Below are positions 51,214 to 64,000 of a stretch of DNA of 64,000 nucleotides, piece after piece (within the stretch, counting starts at the first letter, position 1; every line of letters begins with the position of its first letter). Under the pieces are notes generated by a model. It ran no database searches. It worked only from the letters and a program-made list of their open reading frames with translations, and had not been told where the DNA came from. Source of the stretch: Climacteris rufus. Its lineage: Eukaryota; Chordata; Aves; Passeriformes; Climacteridae. Made by a program: the position numbers and the translations under genes. Where the stretch lies: NCBI GenBank assembly GCA_013398175.1, contig VZRZ01002180.1:1-64000 (forward strand), read 5' to 3'.

Positions 51214-51965
51214 TACTGTGTAGTTATGGAAAACTAACCAGTCAGGAGGAGTCGTTTCCAATATGTTGTTGCTTATCACAGACTCTGACCAGCTGTAGTA
51301 ACAAACTGATTTGTACTGTACTAATTATTTCTTCTGTAGTGTGGATTCAGCAACTGGATGAAATTAATGAGGATTTGGGGATATCAGAGCCCTTCTTGCT
51401 TTCCCAGGAGTTGCTCTGACAATTGATTCTCCATTGCCAATGGCACTGTCTTGACATTGTCTAAACTAATACAAGAAATTACTGCCATTTTTATTGTACG
51501 TGGAACCAAAGAGAGAAGCAGTTTTCCTCAGTCAGTGCTGGAGTTGCAAAATACCAGATTCAGTCAACTAAGATTGAAGAGTCGTACGCTGAAAAATTGC
51601 ATGCATCTGTCATGATTTTTTTCTTATGGCTGCTAAATAAGTTTCTATGAACATAAAGCATCCTTTGAATGCACAGTAGGATCTGAGCTATTTAGTCAGA
51701 CCTCTCCTGTCCTGACTTTTTTACAACAACCTGTCATACTTCCAAGTCGTTGAGCATTTTACTCTTTGTGTAACTTGGGATTGGTCATTTTGTTAGCCTT
51801 AGCTCAGCAGTCAATGGTCAGAACAAGAATATACACCAACCAGCTATTCTTTGTGATAAAGCAAGTATTTATATGTCAGTGACAATAGAAGGGAATCTCT
51901 TCTGTAGGAACAAAAGAAAAAGGAAAAAAAAGGAATTTAATTTCATTAAAAAGACCAGATGACTA

Positions 51966-52040
51966 TTTTTATCACTACTGCCTTTCTTTATCCTTTTTTT
52001 ATCACCACTTTCTTTATCTATCACTACTTTTTTACTACTT
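51966..52040 (+). repeat. Pyrimidine-rich degenerate tandem repeat
   Basis: About three degenerate units of roughly 25-28 bases are built from TTTATCACTAC and CTTTCTTTATC. A lysine-rich minus-strand open stretch across it (51869-52135) is a by-product of the composition. Confidence 0.5.
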
Positions 52041-55000
52041 AAGCAAATCCATTTTGGACAGAAACAAAAGCTAACATTTAGACTTAACAGATAAAATATC
52101 TTCTGGGAAAACATGTATTTTAGTTTATATTTCATTCTGTGAGAAACAGTAGAAAAACTTGTGTTCTGCTACAACACAGATGACCATACAATTATATTAC
52201 AAATTGCAAATGAAATGTGAATGGAAAAGATACCAAACCAGAAAGCCATGTTTTATAATTACAGATAATTAATAATTTCTACACTGTATAAAAATAGCTG
52301 CATTGTGCTTATTCTATAATTATGTTATACACTCATGCTTTTTATCTATCCAAACATGTTACTGTTTTATCATCATCCCAAGAGCCTAAAAATAAGCTGA
52401 AAATTTATATGCTAGTATATTTCTGTCGTAAGAGTTATCTCAAAAACTTCCTGAGAATAAGAACAGAGCAACTTAAGCGGTTCTGAGATATAAAGAGAAG
52501 GAAGTGTCCAGGAAAAATAGCAAACAACTTTCATTATTAGAGGAGACTAACACGGAAGGATGCAAAATGTGAAAATTATAGCTGAGAGTCAATTAACTAT
52601 CCTGCAGGTGAGTTTTAAGTAATTGTTAAAAATTGTTAAATTGTCTGTTTCTGTAGACTGAGGTTAATTTTCTTTGTCTTCAGTGCTATTTCTGAGTTTG
52701 TTGTCTGTGGTTCTCCCATATTACTCTGGATTTAGTGTGCCAGCTGCTGGCATTCACATCTCTTCCCAGATTGTTGAGGACCAGATGCCTTTCCTGTTGT
52801 GTTCAGTGGCAGAAGTCATAGTAGGGCAGAACCACTCTCCCCAAAACTAATGGATTTACAGCCATTACAGTTTTAGAACTGAATTTTGTGACTAAAGCAA
52901 TAGCTAAATATACCTGTAATCAAAATAATCTATTTTACTTTATCAATAAAGAACAATATAATATTTCTTTTTGATTGCAATGCCAAGTTAACATTATTCT
53001 GCTGTTTGTAAAGATCAGTTAGTGCCAGGAATAAGGAAAACAACTTAATTAATAATGCCATTTGAATGGAATTTTTATTACAATACCCAGCATAGGTATT
53101 ATAATTAACAGGCACAAGGGAGAATATGGTTTAATTGCCATTAATCACCTTTACTTTCATTATCTATTTATACAAACTGTTTTTCTCTTTGATATGCACT
53201 TAATTTTGAGATTTTTAATGCTATTGGCACTGAGAGTTTCATCAAGAACTTTTGGCTTTCTACTTCTTTTCCCATTTCTCTCTGCTTCACTCAGTTTTGC
53301 TGGGACCTTTGCTATGTCTGGAGCTTCAGTGAGGTGTGTGGTTTGGAAATATGTCCCTTGTCTTCAGATATGTGGCAGATTTTTACAGTTAGCCAGGTTT
53401 ATGCTCTCACCCCATTTTTTTCCCCAACAAATTAAAGCCATGAACTAAACGAATATATTTATATATTTGATTCTTAAAAAAAAAAAACCTAAGTTTTTCT
53501 TTTCATCTGTTGTCATCATTTTAAGAAAGTGCTCTAAGATTTTACAGTTTATCAAATCTACTTATCACAATGTATGCAAACTACCATGCAAAAATCTATA
53601 GCAAGGAAACTTCTCTTATGTAAACCTTGAGAGAAACGATGAGAAAGCAAGCAGCTGTCTAAGCATGGCTCCTTAGCATTGTCTGATTGCACCATGCACT
53701 TAGCAAAACCACATGGATCTCTTGTTCTTGCTCACTGTGTGCCTATATCTGGATTTGTGAAGACAGCCTGCGTCACCAGCACTGTAGAAAGTACATCACT
53801 TCTTGCAAAGTGTAGACTACTCATTTTAACAATCCATGGGGCTTTCAGGGAAGGCTTTGTATGTCTCCAGTACATTTGGCGGCAGCAGCAATGTTCGTCA
53901 TCCTTTTTTTTTCAAAATTAAAGCTTGTTGGAAGTTGGAAGTGGCTGCCTCTCCAACAAAGCAGCTGTGGATTAGGTATGTAGTGATGTCTCTCTTCCAT
54001 CCAGAATGGACGTTTCCAGATCTTGCTGAGCTCTGAGTCTCAGGGGCAGCCAGAAGTTGTCTGCCTCCCATGGCAATGCCATGTGCAGGGCTCTGCCTTC
54101 CCAGCACGTGTGCCTCTGCTCTGTGCCTAACAAAATCTGCTTACCTATTGTTTTAGACATCAATGCCACATGTTGCTGTCTCCTGCCAGAAGAGCAGGTA
54201 TGTAACCTAACCACAAGGCAGACCAAAAGAATGTGTAGTCACTTCAGATGGGCCTTCAGTGTGTGGTCAGATACCTGATGAATGTAGTACAGCACAATTA
54301 TTTAGCAACTGGAAAACCAGCTCCTGAAATCTCTAAAGGATTTTAACTTAGAATGGACCTTAGAATAGTCTTGAAGTCTGAAGTACCAACATTCTAATTC
54401 CGTTTCAGTACTCAATAATCGTTAAAAACAGAACCATAAAAGACAGATAATTGATAAATGTAGCCTTTGCCTTACTGATACTGGTTCAGGCAACTCAAGC
54501 ATTCCTGATATGAGCTTGGTAAATGGTAGTACTCAGATACAAATGTGACTTTACACATGGTTTTTATGCTGTAAGATGAGGCTTAATATTACAGCTAGTA
54601 CTTCCATGACTTTGTGCATTACAAAGGTTTTCAGCTCTGTCTAACATGAGATCAAATTATTTTCCTTGGTATCCCATAGCTATGAATTTTAGATATCTGT
54701 ATGAGTTTCATATAATGTTTACAGTATTGGTGATGAGCTTACTGGGCTTCCTTACAGTGGAAATATTTTGTAAATAATAACGTAATTTCTTATGTTGGCC
54801 ACATTCTTTCTTTCCAGACTGGGAGTCAGAGATAGAATGACTAGTCAGAAAATGAAGTTGCGCTTCACCGCCTTACTGGGCTGAAAGTGTTTTTAACATC
54901 TTTCACTGAAATAGTACAAAATCTAAACATGTGGAACATCTGTGTCTTCAAGCATAAACATGAAATACACTTTCTTGTCTCTTGCAAGAATACCGTTGTG

Positions 55001-55329
55001 GATAATGCCTTTAGTTGATGTTTTTAAAGCAAAGATCTTGTTACTGTTCTTCAGACTAAGTGCAAAGCATAATATTACTGATTCAGGAGTGCACAGTATT
55101 AATACTTGATTGGTGTTGTGGATGTCACTTGCCATTATTGTTAGTGGCACTGAGAATAAAATGTTCATTGAGAAACATAATCCTCACACAAAAGGATGTA
55201 GGAACATGTAATTGACAATCAGGAGGTTAAAAGAGACTTGACAAGATTTCAAGGGATTAAAAAAGTTAATCTGTCAAGAAGCATACCCACCTCTGCTCCA
55301 AAGAAGGCTTGTATTCTAATTAAGATTTA

Positions 55330-55644
55330 TCACAAGGTTTTTGGCAATAGTCCTGTCACCCTTCCACTTTTGTCCAGTCGAGAAAATTGAAACTCAGTAA
55401 TTCTGGCAATATAAGAGGTGCAGTAATAATCTGCAAGATGACATGATGGTGTCATTGCCCATAGGTCCCACACTTCAATTCTGCCATCATATTGTGATGT
55501 AGTATGAAGGTTTTTCAAAATCTGGATGCTGCTTTCAGGAATACTGAAATCTCTTGCAAGCATGTTATGTAGAGATGTGTGTCCTTCGGCACTTCTCCTA
55601 TAGTCTTCTGACAGACTCCCAAATATTAGCAATTTTTCAGACAA
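55330..55644 (-). other. Unexplained open stretch with a WD-repeat-like motif
   Basis: There are 104 codons without a stop on the minus strand; the frame begins at a TTG just after a stop, so there is no ATG start. The segment QYDGRIEVWDLW (about residues 52-63) resembles the end of a WD40 blade, where a DG...I.VWDL pattern is typical. The rest shows no further blade that I can place. No poly-A tail, splice sites or neighbouring homologous sequence are evident. It could be a degraded retrocopy of a WD-repeat gene, an unrelated nested exon, or chance. Parent gene not identified. Confidence 0.25.
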
Positions 55645-56012
55645 ATTAGATATTCAGTTAAAATGCACCATTTTTTGATAAATAGCAAACTTGGACTAAT
55701 TTAAGAGATGTTGTTTGTATTTTATCAGTCCAGGTAAACATGTATTTTAGTATTTAGAGTGTTTTAGTAGCATGTAAATGTGTGTAATATTTCGAATGAA
55801 TGCTTATGTGTAAGAGATTTTGCAAAGCAGACATTAAATTGCTTGGGTAATTGCTCAAGTTGTGGACACAGGATTAGACTTCTCTTCTTTGCCGGTAGTT
55901 TCAATTAATTTCTAACTCATGCCTGTGAAGAAAGAAGCCAGCGCTTAGAGATGTGCTGTCTGCTGTGATATTTGAATTACAATACATGTATTAAGATGGT
56001 AGTTTTGTGTAC

Positions 56013-56089
56013 AAATTGCATTTTTAATAAATTACATCTTTTCTGTAAATTGCATCTTTTCTATAAATTGTTTCTCAGATCTTTTCTGT
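56013..56089 (+). repeat. Approximately 18-bp minisatellite-like array
   Basis: Four consecutive units begin AAATT: 56013 (16 bases), 56029 (18), 56047 (18) and 56065 (about 25, with an insertion). The consensus is near AAATTGCATCTTTTCTGT, and the middle two units differ at two positions. Confidence 0.65.
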
Positions 56090-59000
56090 GAAGAGAACTG
56101 CTTGTTCTCTTTTTGAATGCTTGAAAAAATTCATGCTGTTAAAAATGTCTGACTTAGATGAGATTTTGGTTAATCTCTCCATACTCAAGCACTATAGAAT
56201 GGAAAGGTCAAGTATATGTGTCCAACCTTGCTTTAAACAATAGCATTTGACATTACATTTATGACCAAGATCACAAGAACACATGGGTTTTATATGGGTG
56301 TAATTACCCCACTGCAGGGATTCATTATGGATGAAAGTTAGATGTCCGCTGAAGTAGACAGGAAATTGATGCCATTTCAGAAAATTCCATTCACAAAAAT
56401 AAAAAAAAACAACCAAGCCCATCGTCTTTTAGGCATTGTCACCTCTAACAGCATTTGTAGTTTTATGATCCAGGAAGAAGAAATGTGCTACAACTGTTTA
56501 GATGATATGGACATTTGCATTTGAAAAACTTACTTTTCCTCAATAATAAAACCAATCAAACAAAACCAGAGTGGTTTTGACAATATTTGATGAAACAGGG
56601 TCACACAAATGCATCTCTTTTACTAGTTCTATTGAAGCTGTAATGTAGGAGGGTTTAGGTATTACAAATGAATATCAGCCATTTGGAAAATGAGCTAGCT
56701 TCAGAAACCTCTAAGTATAGAAATAGGTATGTTTCCTGTGGGTTTCTGAAATTAAAAATACTTCTAAGTTGCTGTTTTTATGGTACAGGAAGAGTAGTAT
56801 TTTTATTTCAATAATACTCATTGGAAACTAAAACAATACCCAGCTGCAAAGCATTAACCTATTGCTAATCACTGATTTCATGAGGTGTAACACAATAACT
56901 GGGTGCAATAAATTTATCTTCACTTGTGAAAGCCCCAGCCTTATCTGTTGTTTTGTCTTCTCTTTCAACTTTGAAATGCCAAGTCTCACACCACTTTTTA
57001 CTGAGGCATTTCTGCTGGACAGTGGGTCCTCATTTGACTCACTCCAAATCTTTTCACACTGCTAAGGAAAAGTTACTTATGTTTTTAAATTATTTCCGAG
57101 GTTTTTAAAGGTTCCCAGCTGCTTCTTTTCTGTCTCCTGTCAGTACTCTCAAGTAGAGGTAATGAAATTGAGGTATCCAGGTTTGAAAAGGAGTGTCCTT
57201 ACTGTTATTTCAATTCAATTGTAGTCAAAAGTAGAGGAGAATTTTAAAACACAACCTTATTACTGATACAATGTCTTCTCATGCAGTAAAAGCAGTAGTT
57301 AGTTTTCTCTATCAATTTTGTAAGTGACTGTTACCTTACAGCTAAGACTGGCTCTTCTTAATATCACGTGTAAGATTTTACAGTTCAATGTTGTGGCTGA
57401 TTTAACTTGAAAGGGAAAAAAAAAATCAATGTGAAACTATAATCCTAACTTGTTTTTTTCCAAGGCTTACATAACTAATAGAAAATACAAAGTTTACAAA
57501 CTGGTTTGCAAGCACTTGACTGGTTTTGCAAACAATTAACAGTAAGTTTGTCTTTATGTCACTGTTTCCTTTCATAAATCATATATGGTAAATATTTTTT
57601 TCTGTTTGCTTTTTATTGGGAGTATTTTTCATATACCTGCAGTATAACTTTGCTCACAGGAAGTGTTTCATAAAAACCACATTTCAGTTTAGTAGAGGAA
57701 CACGGTATGTTATTCCAATGCACATAAAATGTAGTAATGACTACATAACAAAGGATGCTCTATCTAGTAGCCAGTCCCTAGAGTAGTGGTGATGTTTCAA
57801 TAAGAGGATGACTGCAATCACTGAGCTGTTGGAAACCTTGGGGTTTTGAACCAAAGGTTTGCACAAGATTATTTGCTTATGCAGATAGCTAATGGCTTAC
57901 AAATTTACACAGGAGGTGTTGAGGTAAGGTAGAGTTGTGTAAAGAGGGCCCTTTGAAGGTGAACTCAGCATGTCCGTTCTGTTTTTAAATATGGATTCAA
58001 GTGGAAATTCTGTGGGTTTGCATGTTGATCTGCATGTAGTGGTTGGTTTATGCATCTGCATAATTGCACGGTTCAGGTAGGTGAGTGGTAATTATCATGG
58101 ATACATCTAAATCACTGTGAAGAAGTTTTATAAAGAGGTTATTTTCTTTTGGCCTCAATCATGTACCTTTGATCTTCAAGTGGACTGCTGTAATTGTGTT
58201 ATCATGAAGCCTTAAAAACAGCAAAGGATTAGAAAACCTATATATTGACTTGCACATTCAATCAACTTGCATGTGATCTCAGCAGGAAATTCAAAACAAA
58301 AGCTAATTTATGGAAAAATATGGAGTTCTAATCACAGTTTAGCTCCGTGGGGTTCCAAATAACACACTACAATCTCTACATGCAGATGCTTTCATCTTAC
58401 ATTTCAGATTTGGTGACATTCCAAAAGTTCTTATCAAGCCTTATTATCATCTTTTATTAAAGCTTATTACATTTATCCTTATTGCATGTTTGCTATAATA
58501 TTCTGTCATTCTTAATATGGAATAAAAATGCTTTGATCTTTTTTAGCCAGTCATGAGATGGAAATATGCAACACAACTGTTTCACTATATAGTATAAACT
58601 CCCAGCTCAGTGTGTCCTTTGAACATTGCATTAATTGGCCCCTGTTTCTTTTTCCTTTGGTTCATAAATCTTTTCATCAGACTGCACTTCTCTGTGCCAT
58701 CAACATGCAAATAGGCTATGTATGATCATATAGTGCCACTTAATTAAATCCCTCAAAAGATTTGTGGTGGTTTTGTTTGGTTTGGGTTTGGGGTGCTTGG
58801 TTTCATCGTAATAAATAAGGCTTTTAAACTATAAAAATTGTTTGATCGCTTCATCAATGCTCTTACCTAAGAAAGGTGTTTCCAATTAATTTTGAGGCAA
58901 TACAGTGTCATTGCTTTTCTTAACACTTCTGTTTTATGAGGGCTGTGATCTAAAGGACAGAGCAAGACCTCTGTTGGAGTTGCAAAAAAAAACTAAAATA

Positions 59001-59382
59001 GATAAAAACAAATATGAGCCTCAAATTTTTCCAGAAAGCAACTTTAAGGAAGGAAAGAAAAGAGTTAAAGATTGAGAAGCAATAAAATAAAGAAATTCCT
59101 GAAGGAACACAGAAAAGTTATTAGCCTGTAGTCTTAATCTGGTCTTGAAAAGTATAAATCAGAGAAATTTTTTTCTCCTCCACAATACTTAATTGATTGG
59201 GACTTTATTAGATAGAAACCCAAAATTTACAGAATGTTTTTCATGCTTTTGTATGAACTAGAAGAGACAAAACACCCCTTGCCTCAAAAGAGTCAATACT
59301 CTAATAGGCACTTCCCCATCATTTCTGTACCTGTAATGATTTTTCACCATCTTTTTAGACTGTGAACAGTAGCTGGGAGAGG

Positions 59383-59400
59383 AAAAAAAAAAAAAAAAAA
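59383..59400 (+). repeat. A18 homopolymer run
   Basis: Eighteen consecutive adenines. No recognisable retrocopy precedes it, so it is more likely a simple mononucleotide repeat than a retroposed poly-A tail. Confidence 0.8.
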
Positions 59401-62400
59401 GCTGTGTTGAGGCGAAAGCCCAGAATAATACTAGAGAGTATTTAGGTATACTGAAAACAATTACAAAATGGGGTAGGTTTGCTGTTCATCAGAATAAATG
59501 GACAAATCTGAAACAAGATGTAACAGATACATCTTACTTAAATAAGAGGCTACTGAATAATTATCTTTGTTTCTGTTTTAAGAAATCTGGATTCTCCCTT
59601 AAGCTTTGACTGTGCGTCATGTAATGCAGTTGACAGAATTAGACCATTGTTACATAAAAGTCCCTGGCTTGACAACTAAAATGAGACATCTAGCCAGACA
59701 AGTTTTCTGAGGAATAAATGTTCCATCTCGGGGTGAATATAGTAAAAATATTTACACCAAGGCTACCACACATCTTAACAGTTCAAATACAGCAATACTT
59801 TAAAGTGTCACATAATCATCTTTGATTAGCAGTCAAAGAGAGTAAGTTTATTCATAGTAGATAACTGATATACCTTTGTTGCTATGTTTTTTCTAGGCAA
59901 ATGTTCTTGATGTGTTTTGCAAATTCTTTTTTAAAAGGTTCCAAGAGAAAATGAGGAATAGAATAGAAAGGTTGGATTTTTTTACAGATGAAACAGTAGA
60001 ATCAATGGACCCATTCGACTGTTCAGGATAAAAGGAGAAATACCACACTTTTTCAGTTACTATATTGATAGGTATTACTAAGTTTTTCATAAAGTGCTAT
60101 ACTAAAATATAGCATTTTACATTCAGTGTTGATGTTCAGCCACTTTTATATGATGCTGCTGGTGACTAATCTTTTGAAGAGGCTCAAAACCATGTAATTT
60201 AAAATTATTTTAAATTTAGAAATAACAGGTCTTTTGTTGATTTGAGAGAAACAGTAATGAAGAACTTGTCTTTGTAACTTTCAATTCACTTTATTTAAAA
60301 TTTTAATTAACTATTTTTAATTCACTATTTGATCTGCAGCAACATCCAAGGTATCCTATTATATTAGAAAAAAGCAAATGAATGCAAATTACTGACAGTT
60401 CATTTGCACATCTTCGGTCCACTTCAGGTCCTTCAGAATAAAATAAGTTTAGATTCTAATTATGGCTGCAAGAAAAATATATGGAAGATAATTTTAAAAA
60501 CCACTTCAATGTTCAAATATTTCATTTTAAAATGTATTGCCAACAGGGAGATGAGCTGGAAGATAATCCTTCAACAAGATTGAGCAATAATTGCAATTTG
60601 CTTAGTTTAAATTATAATCTTTTTGCATTGCTTTAAATATAGATTATGTTCACTTTTCCTTATGTGCAAGTGTGCATAAAGATTTTTCTATTAATTCTAA
60701 AGAAACAATTTTTAAATCATGGTTTCAAAATACCATCTCCCAGAAATATGTAGTAGTGGCAGTCCTGGAACATGGGTTCAATAACTTAGCAAGGAGCTTA
60801 TATGCAAGCACAGCTTCATGAATAATAAGACTTGATTACCGTACCTTGTGAAACACATGGGGGAAAGGAAGGAGGGTCACCAATATCATTCGGTTCCTCT
60901 TGCCAACTTTCCCTACAGTGTTGAGTTCTTTATGTTTACAGAACATATGCCATAGGTCTTATCTCTAGAGGTCTTGGGGAGATGCTTGCCTTTGCCAGTG
61001 TTTTTTCTTTCTGTTGTCTAGTGTTAATTTTTCATCTCTTGTTATTCTAAGAAAAGCTGGAGGAAAATTGGAAGTCTATTTCCCAATTCAGGCAACTCTG
61101 GTTCTTCTTTCTACTTAAAGGAATCCTCTTACCTGTGAGTTCTTCTTCTCCTTAAAATGTCCTGTGTCACCTTTAGAATTCTTTCCTGCAAAAAACAAGT
61201 TTGGCAAATTCAGAATGGAAGCCCTTGAATTGCTGGCACTTCTGACTGGTACTTCAGAGGGTTACCTGTCCCATTACTGTAGGACTACTTCTGTGTATGG
61301 TTTTGTTTGTACATCCTTATCATCTGCATCTGTGATTCTTTCACTTGCACAGCTCACAGGCTGTTTGCTATGCCCTTTGTGTTTCATGTGAACATACTTA
61401 TCACTTATAGTACTTTAAAAACAGTTGTGGTTGTGTTGTGATAGAGATAGCCTTGAATTTTGACCAGAACAATAAAAAGGTTTCTCTGGCTTTTATTGTA
61501 TGTTGCTACCCTTTTCTACAAAGAAAAAACCAATTTTTTTTTTCTGATAGCAGTCAGAAAGCCCAGCATTGTGTGTACATCCACATCTGACCTAAACTTT
61601 GTTTTCTGTTCAGAGCTACACTGGACACTGGATCATGCTCATACCTGTCTGTTTCATTTATGAACTAGCTGTCCTATCCACATAGGATTCAAATGTATCA
61701 GAAGGGGGAAAAAATTCAGACAAGTCCAGTTCTTGCTAAATTGGTTTTCTGTTACAGTTCTTTTCTGTGCTTCTTATAATTTTGGCAGAAGAGAACTGTG
61801 AGATACTGAGCAAGGCAGCAAGGGGAAGGCACTCCCCAGTCAAATGCAGCAGGTAGTTGTCAGCTCTCACAATTCTAGTGCTGCCACTTAGTTACATAAA
61901 TTATCATCTTTCTTACCAGCTGCTAGTGAAGGGACTGATTTCTTTTTGGATGCAAGAAAGTCTTGAGGAGGGTTTTGAAGTGATGATACAGTGTATTTGC
62001 TCAAGAACAGGTTCGTTGTAAAGGGAATGCATAAAGCACTGAATTGCTAGCTTGAGAAAGGAGCATGCACAACAAATGAGCCACTTCTTCCTGAAGCAGA
62101 TTATTGCAAAATGTTTTACACAGTGTAAACTAGTCATATTTTTTTTCAAGTGTTTGCTGTGAAATGTATTCTTAGTTGCTATTTTAATTATTGAGTGGAC
62201 ATGGAGGGCTTTGTAGACTGATTACAAACCAAAATAACTAGACAGTTACACAGAGAGAGACAAGATCAGGCAAGCTTGAAAAAGCAGTTTGTGGTGGTTC
62301 AGAAACCCTTCAGTGAACTGTGTGGTGACAGATGGCAAGAATACCCAATAGCTGCAACAAATGATAGCATTTTTATGTTAGCATTAAGGCTACTGTAGGT

Positions 62401-62547
62401 ACAAATGCACTCCTTTAATCTGAGCTCTGAATTCTTGAATATCCCAGTCCATTTGATGGAGGAAGTGGGGGGCAGGGGGAGGGTCTAAAGTCCAAGTGTT
62501 AATTTTGTTGCTGCTTTTATGTCTGAGATTTCTTCTGGTGAATTTAG

Positions 62548-63180
62548 CCATCTACCCCCTGTGGACAGGTATGTGTCTAAGTTGCATAGCAGGTCACTGA
62601 CAATTCCCTTCTAGATTATGGGGGCTTCATTCTGGTCCCTGTCTCCCTTCTCCCTGTCTTCCAGCTCTAGGGGCTGGATACCTTGATGACAACTGGTGTT
62701 GTTATTAACAGCTGGGGCAAAGAAGGCATTAAGTACCTCAGCCTTTTCCTCATCTTTTGTCACTATATTTCTTCAAGAAAGGATGGAGGTTCTCCTTGGC
62801 CTGCCTTTAATTGCTGATGTGTTTGTGGTTGTCTTTTACAGTAGTGGCCAGATTAAGTTCTAGATGGGCTTTGGCCCATCTAATTTTGTCCCTGCATGGC
62901 CTCACAACACCTTGTAGTCCTTCTGAGCTGCTGACGCCTTTTTTCCAGAGGCAATAAATTCTCTTTCTCTCCCTGAGTTCCATTTGAAGCTCTTTGTTCA
63001 TCCAGGGCCGCCTTCCCCACCAGCTCACCTACCAGCACATGCGGATGGCCTGCTCCTGCACCTCTAAGATTTCCTTCTTTAAAGTACATCCAGCCTTTCT
63101 GGACTTCTTTTCCCCAGATATCATCATCTGGTTTTGTGCTTAAAAAGCCATCCTGTTCCACAATGGAAGCAATCATCCGA
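62548..63180 (-). mobile_element. CR1 internal ORF2 fragment, minus strand
   Basis: Minus-strand reading shows the region between the endonuclease and reverse-transcriptase domains of CR1 ORF2: RRPWMNKELQMELRERKRIY near 63010-62950, and RPCRDKIRWAKAHLELNLA near 62900-62845. CR1-like nucleotide sequence continues through GCTGAGGTACTTAATGCCTT near 62735 to about 62548. Frames are broken, so it is inactive. Unlike the other CR1 copies here it lacks the 3' end, so it was either broken after insertion or its 3' part has been lost. Confidence 0.82.
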
Positions 63181-64000
63181 GTCTTGATATAAGTTAAAGG
63201 AAGCTTTTGTTAGGATCTGTGGGCACATTTGGAATTGTGGCAACCTATCTTTTCTCCCATCCCCTGAGAATTCACCAATGCTTGCAGCTGTGGATTATTT
63301 GGACTGAGTTGTTGTGATCCGTGACCACAACCATCACAATCTGCCTGCCTTCTGGTTAGAGGCATCTGGCATTGTCAGACAAATCCTTGCTGCTGTCAAA
63401 GTTATGCCAGTATTGAAAGAAAGTCATTCCAGTGTTGGTAACCTCATAGATTTGGCAGACTCAGAACTAGTGACTCTAGGAAGGGTCTCTTGGTTTCATG
63501 GTCATTGTCTAACACCAAATAAATTCCAAATTGATTGGGAATAAACCAGACCTTACAGGCAATATCTAATCCAAAAATCAAAAAACTATTTTACCTTAGA
63601 TTTGGAACAAAAATAGCTGCAGGAAATAGAGAAATGTATTTTACTTCAAATGTTCTTGCTTTAATTTTGCTCCGTATATCAAATTCTGTATAAAAGAAGT
63701 AAACTTAATATTTCTGTGAACACAGTAGAAACAGAGAAGGGGATTGATCTCTTACATTCCCGTCTCAAAGCTGGAAGAAGGACTTTGTCCTATTCTATAT
63801 TGAAGGAAATCAAGCAAACATATACAGCACTGCAGTCTGCCTGCAGCATTCTCCCTTTGGAAATTCAGAACTAGTTCATACCATTTGACTTGAAGGTCTC
63901 AGATGCCCCTCTGGGGTACCACTACCAGATGCTGCTAATCAGATTCATAATGGCATAGAGAATTTTTATCAGGTGCCTTTACTGTCCTTGTAAAACTGAT

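Larger units (their letters stand above)
46850..64000 (+). other. TENM3: TENM3 intron downstream of the transmembrane exon
   Basis: At least 17.1 kb of intron continues to the window edge. I looked for the next expected TENM3 segment after the helix (MHLFGLNWQLQ) and did not find it; a WQLQ-like match at 49836 lacks both flanks. Contents: an inverted repeat (48251-48277), a dispersed direct repeat (48375 and 49709), a CR1 fragment (49044-49450), short tandem repeats (51176-51213, 51966-52040, 56013-56089), an unexplained minus-strand open stretch (55330-55644), an A18 run (59383-59400) and a CR1 internal fragment (62548-63180). Between these the sequence looks like unremarkable AT-rich intron. 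Confidence 0.8.

Noticed and set aside
53062..53448. 128-codon plus-strand open stretch, hydrophobic
   Set aside because: The hydrophobicity follows from T-rich sequence; no motif or splice context.

Overview
The window looks like bird nuclear DNA. It is AT-rich, has no long intact ORFs, and carries the signature avian repeats: four or five CR1 LINE fragments and LTR-retroelement relics. Against this background, two clearly spliced exons encode part of the intracellular and transmembrane region of teneurin-3 (TENM3) on the + strand. Almost all of the 64 kb is therefore TENM3 intron sequence.

Layout. Bases 1-26335 are intron upstream of the first recognised exon. They hold a decayed endogenous retrovirus on the minus strand (pol RNase H/integrase relic about 11.3-12.4 kb, LTR 9.56-10.14 kb) with a CR1 fragment between the two parts. 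Exon 26336-26573 encodes cytoplasmic sequence ending ...WVLGSNAPLES. Exon 46611-46849 continues with HFLFKTGTGTTPL... and contains the single transmembrane helix. The 20 kb between them holds three short candidate exons (31504-31596, 34292-34395, 40845-40878). Their reading frames and splice phases chain exactly (2-2, 2-1, 1-2) and return to the frame of the transmembrane exon. If used together they would add 231 nt (77 residues) to the cytoplasmic tail. The same intron holds a nested pair of oppositely oriented CR1 elements (42.09-43.75 kb) and a compact solo LTR (44.6-45.0 kb). Bases 46850-64000 are the next intron, with two more CR1 fragments and several small repeats. The next canonical TENM3 exon was not found and probably lies beyond the window.

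How it fits together. Known teneurin biology: teneurins are type II single-pass neuronal adhesion proteins. The cytoplasmic domain encoded here precedes the membrane anchor, and the large extracellular EGF/propeller/YD part would be encoded downstream. The main point of interest is the three-exon candidate cassette in the cytoplasmic juxtamembrane region. Partial inclusion (104-nt exon without the 34-nt exon, or read-through of the 104-nt exon) would predict a protein truncated before the membrane anchor. Everything else seen is transposable-element debris, small hairpins and short tandem or dispersed repeats. No RNA gene, CRISPR array or second intact protein gene was recognised.
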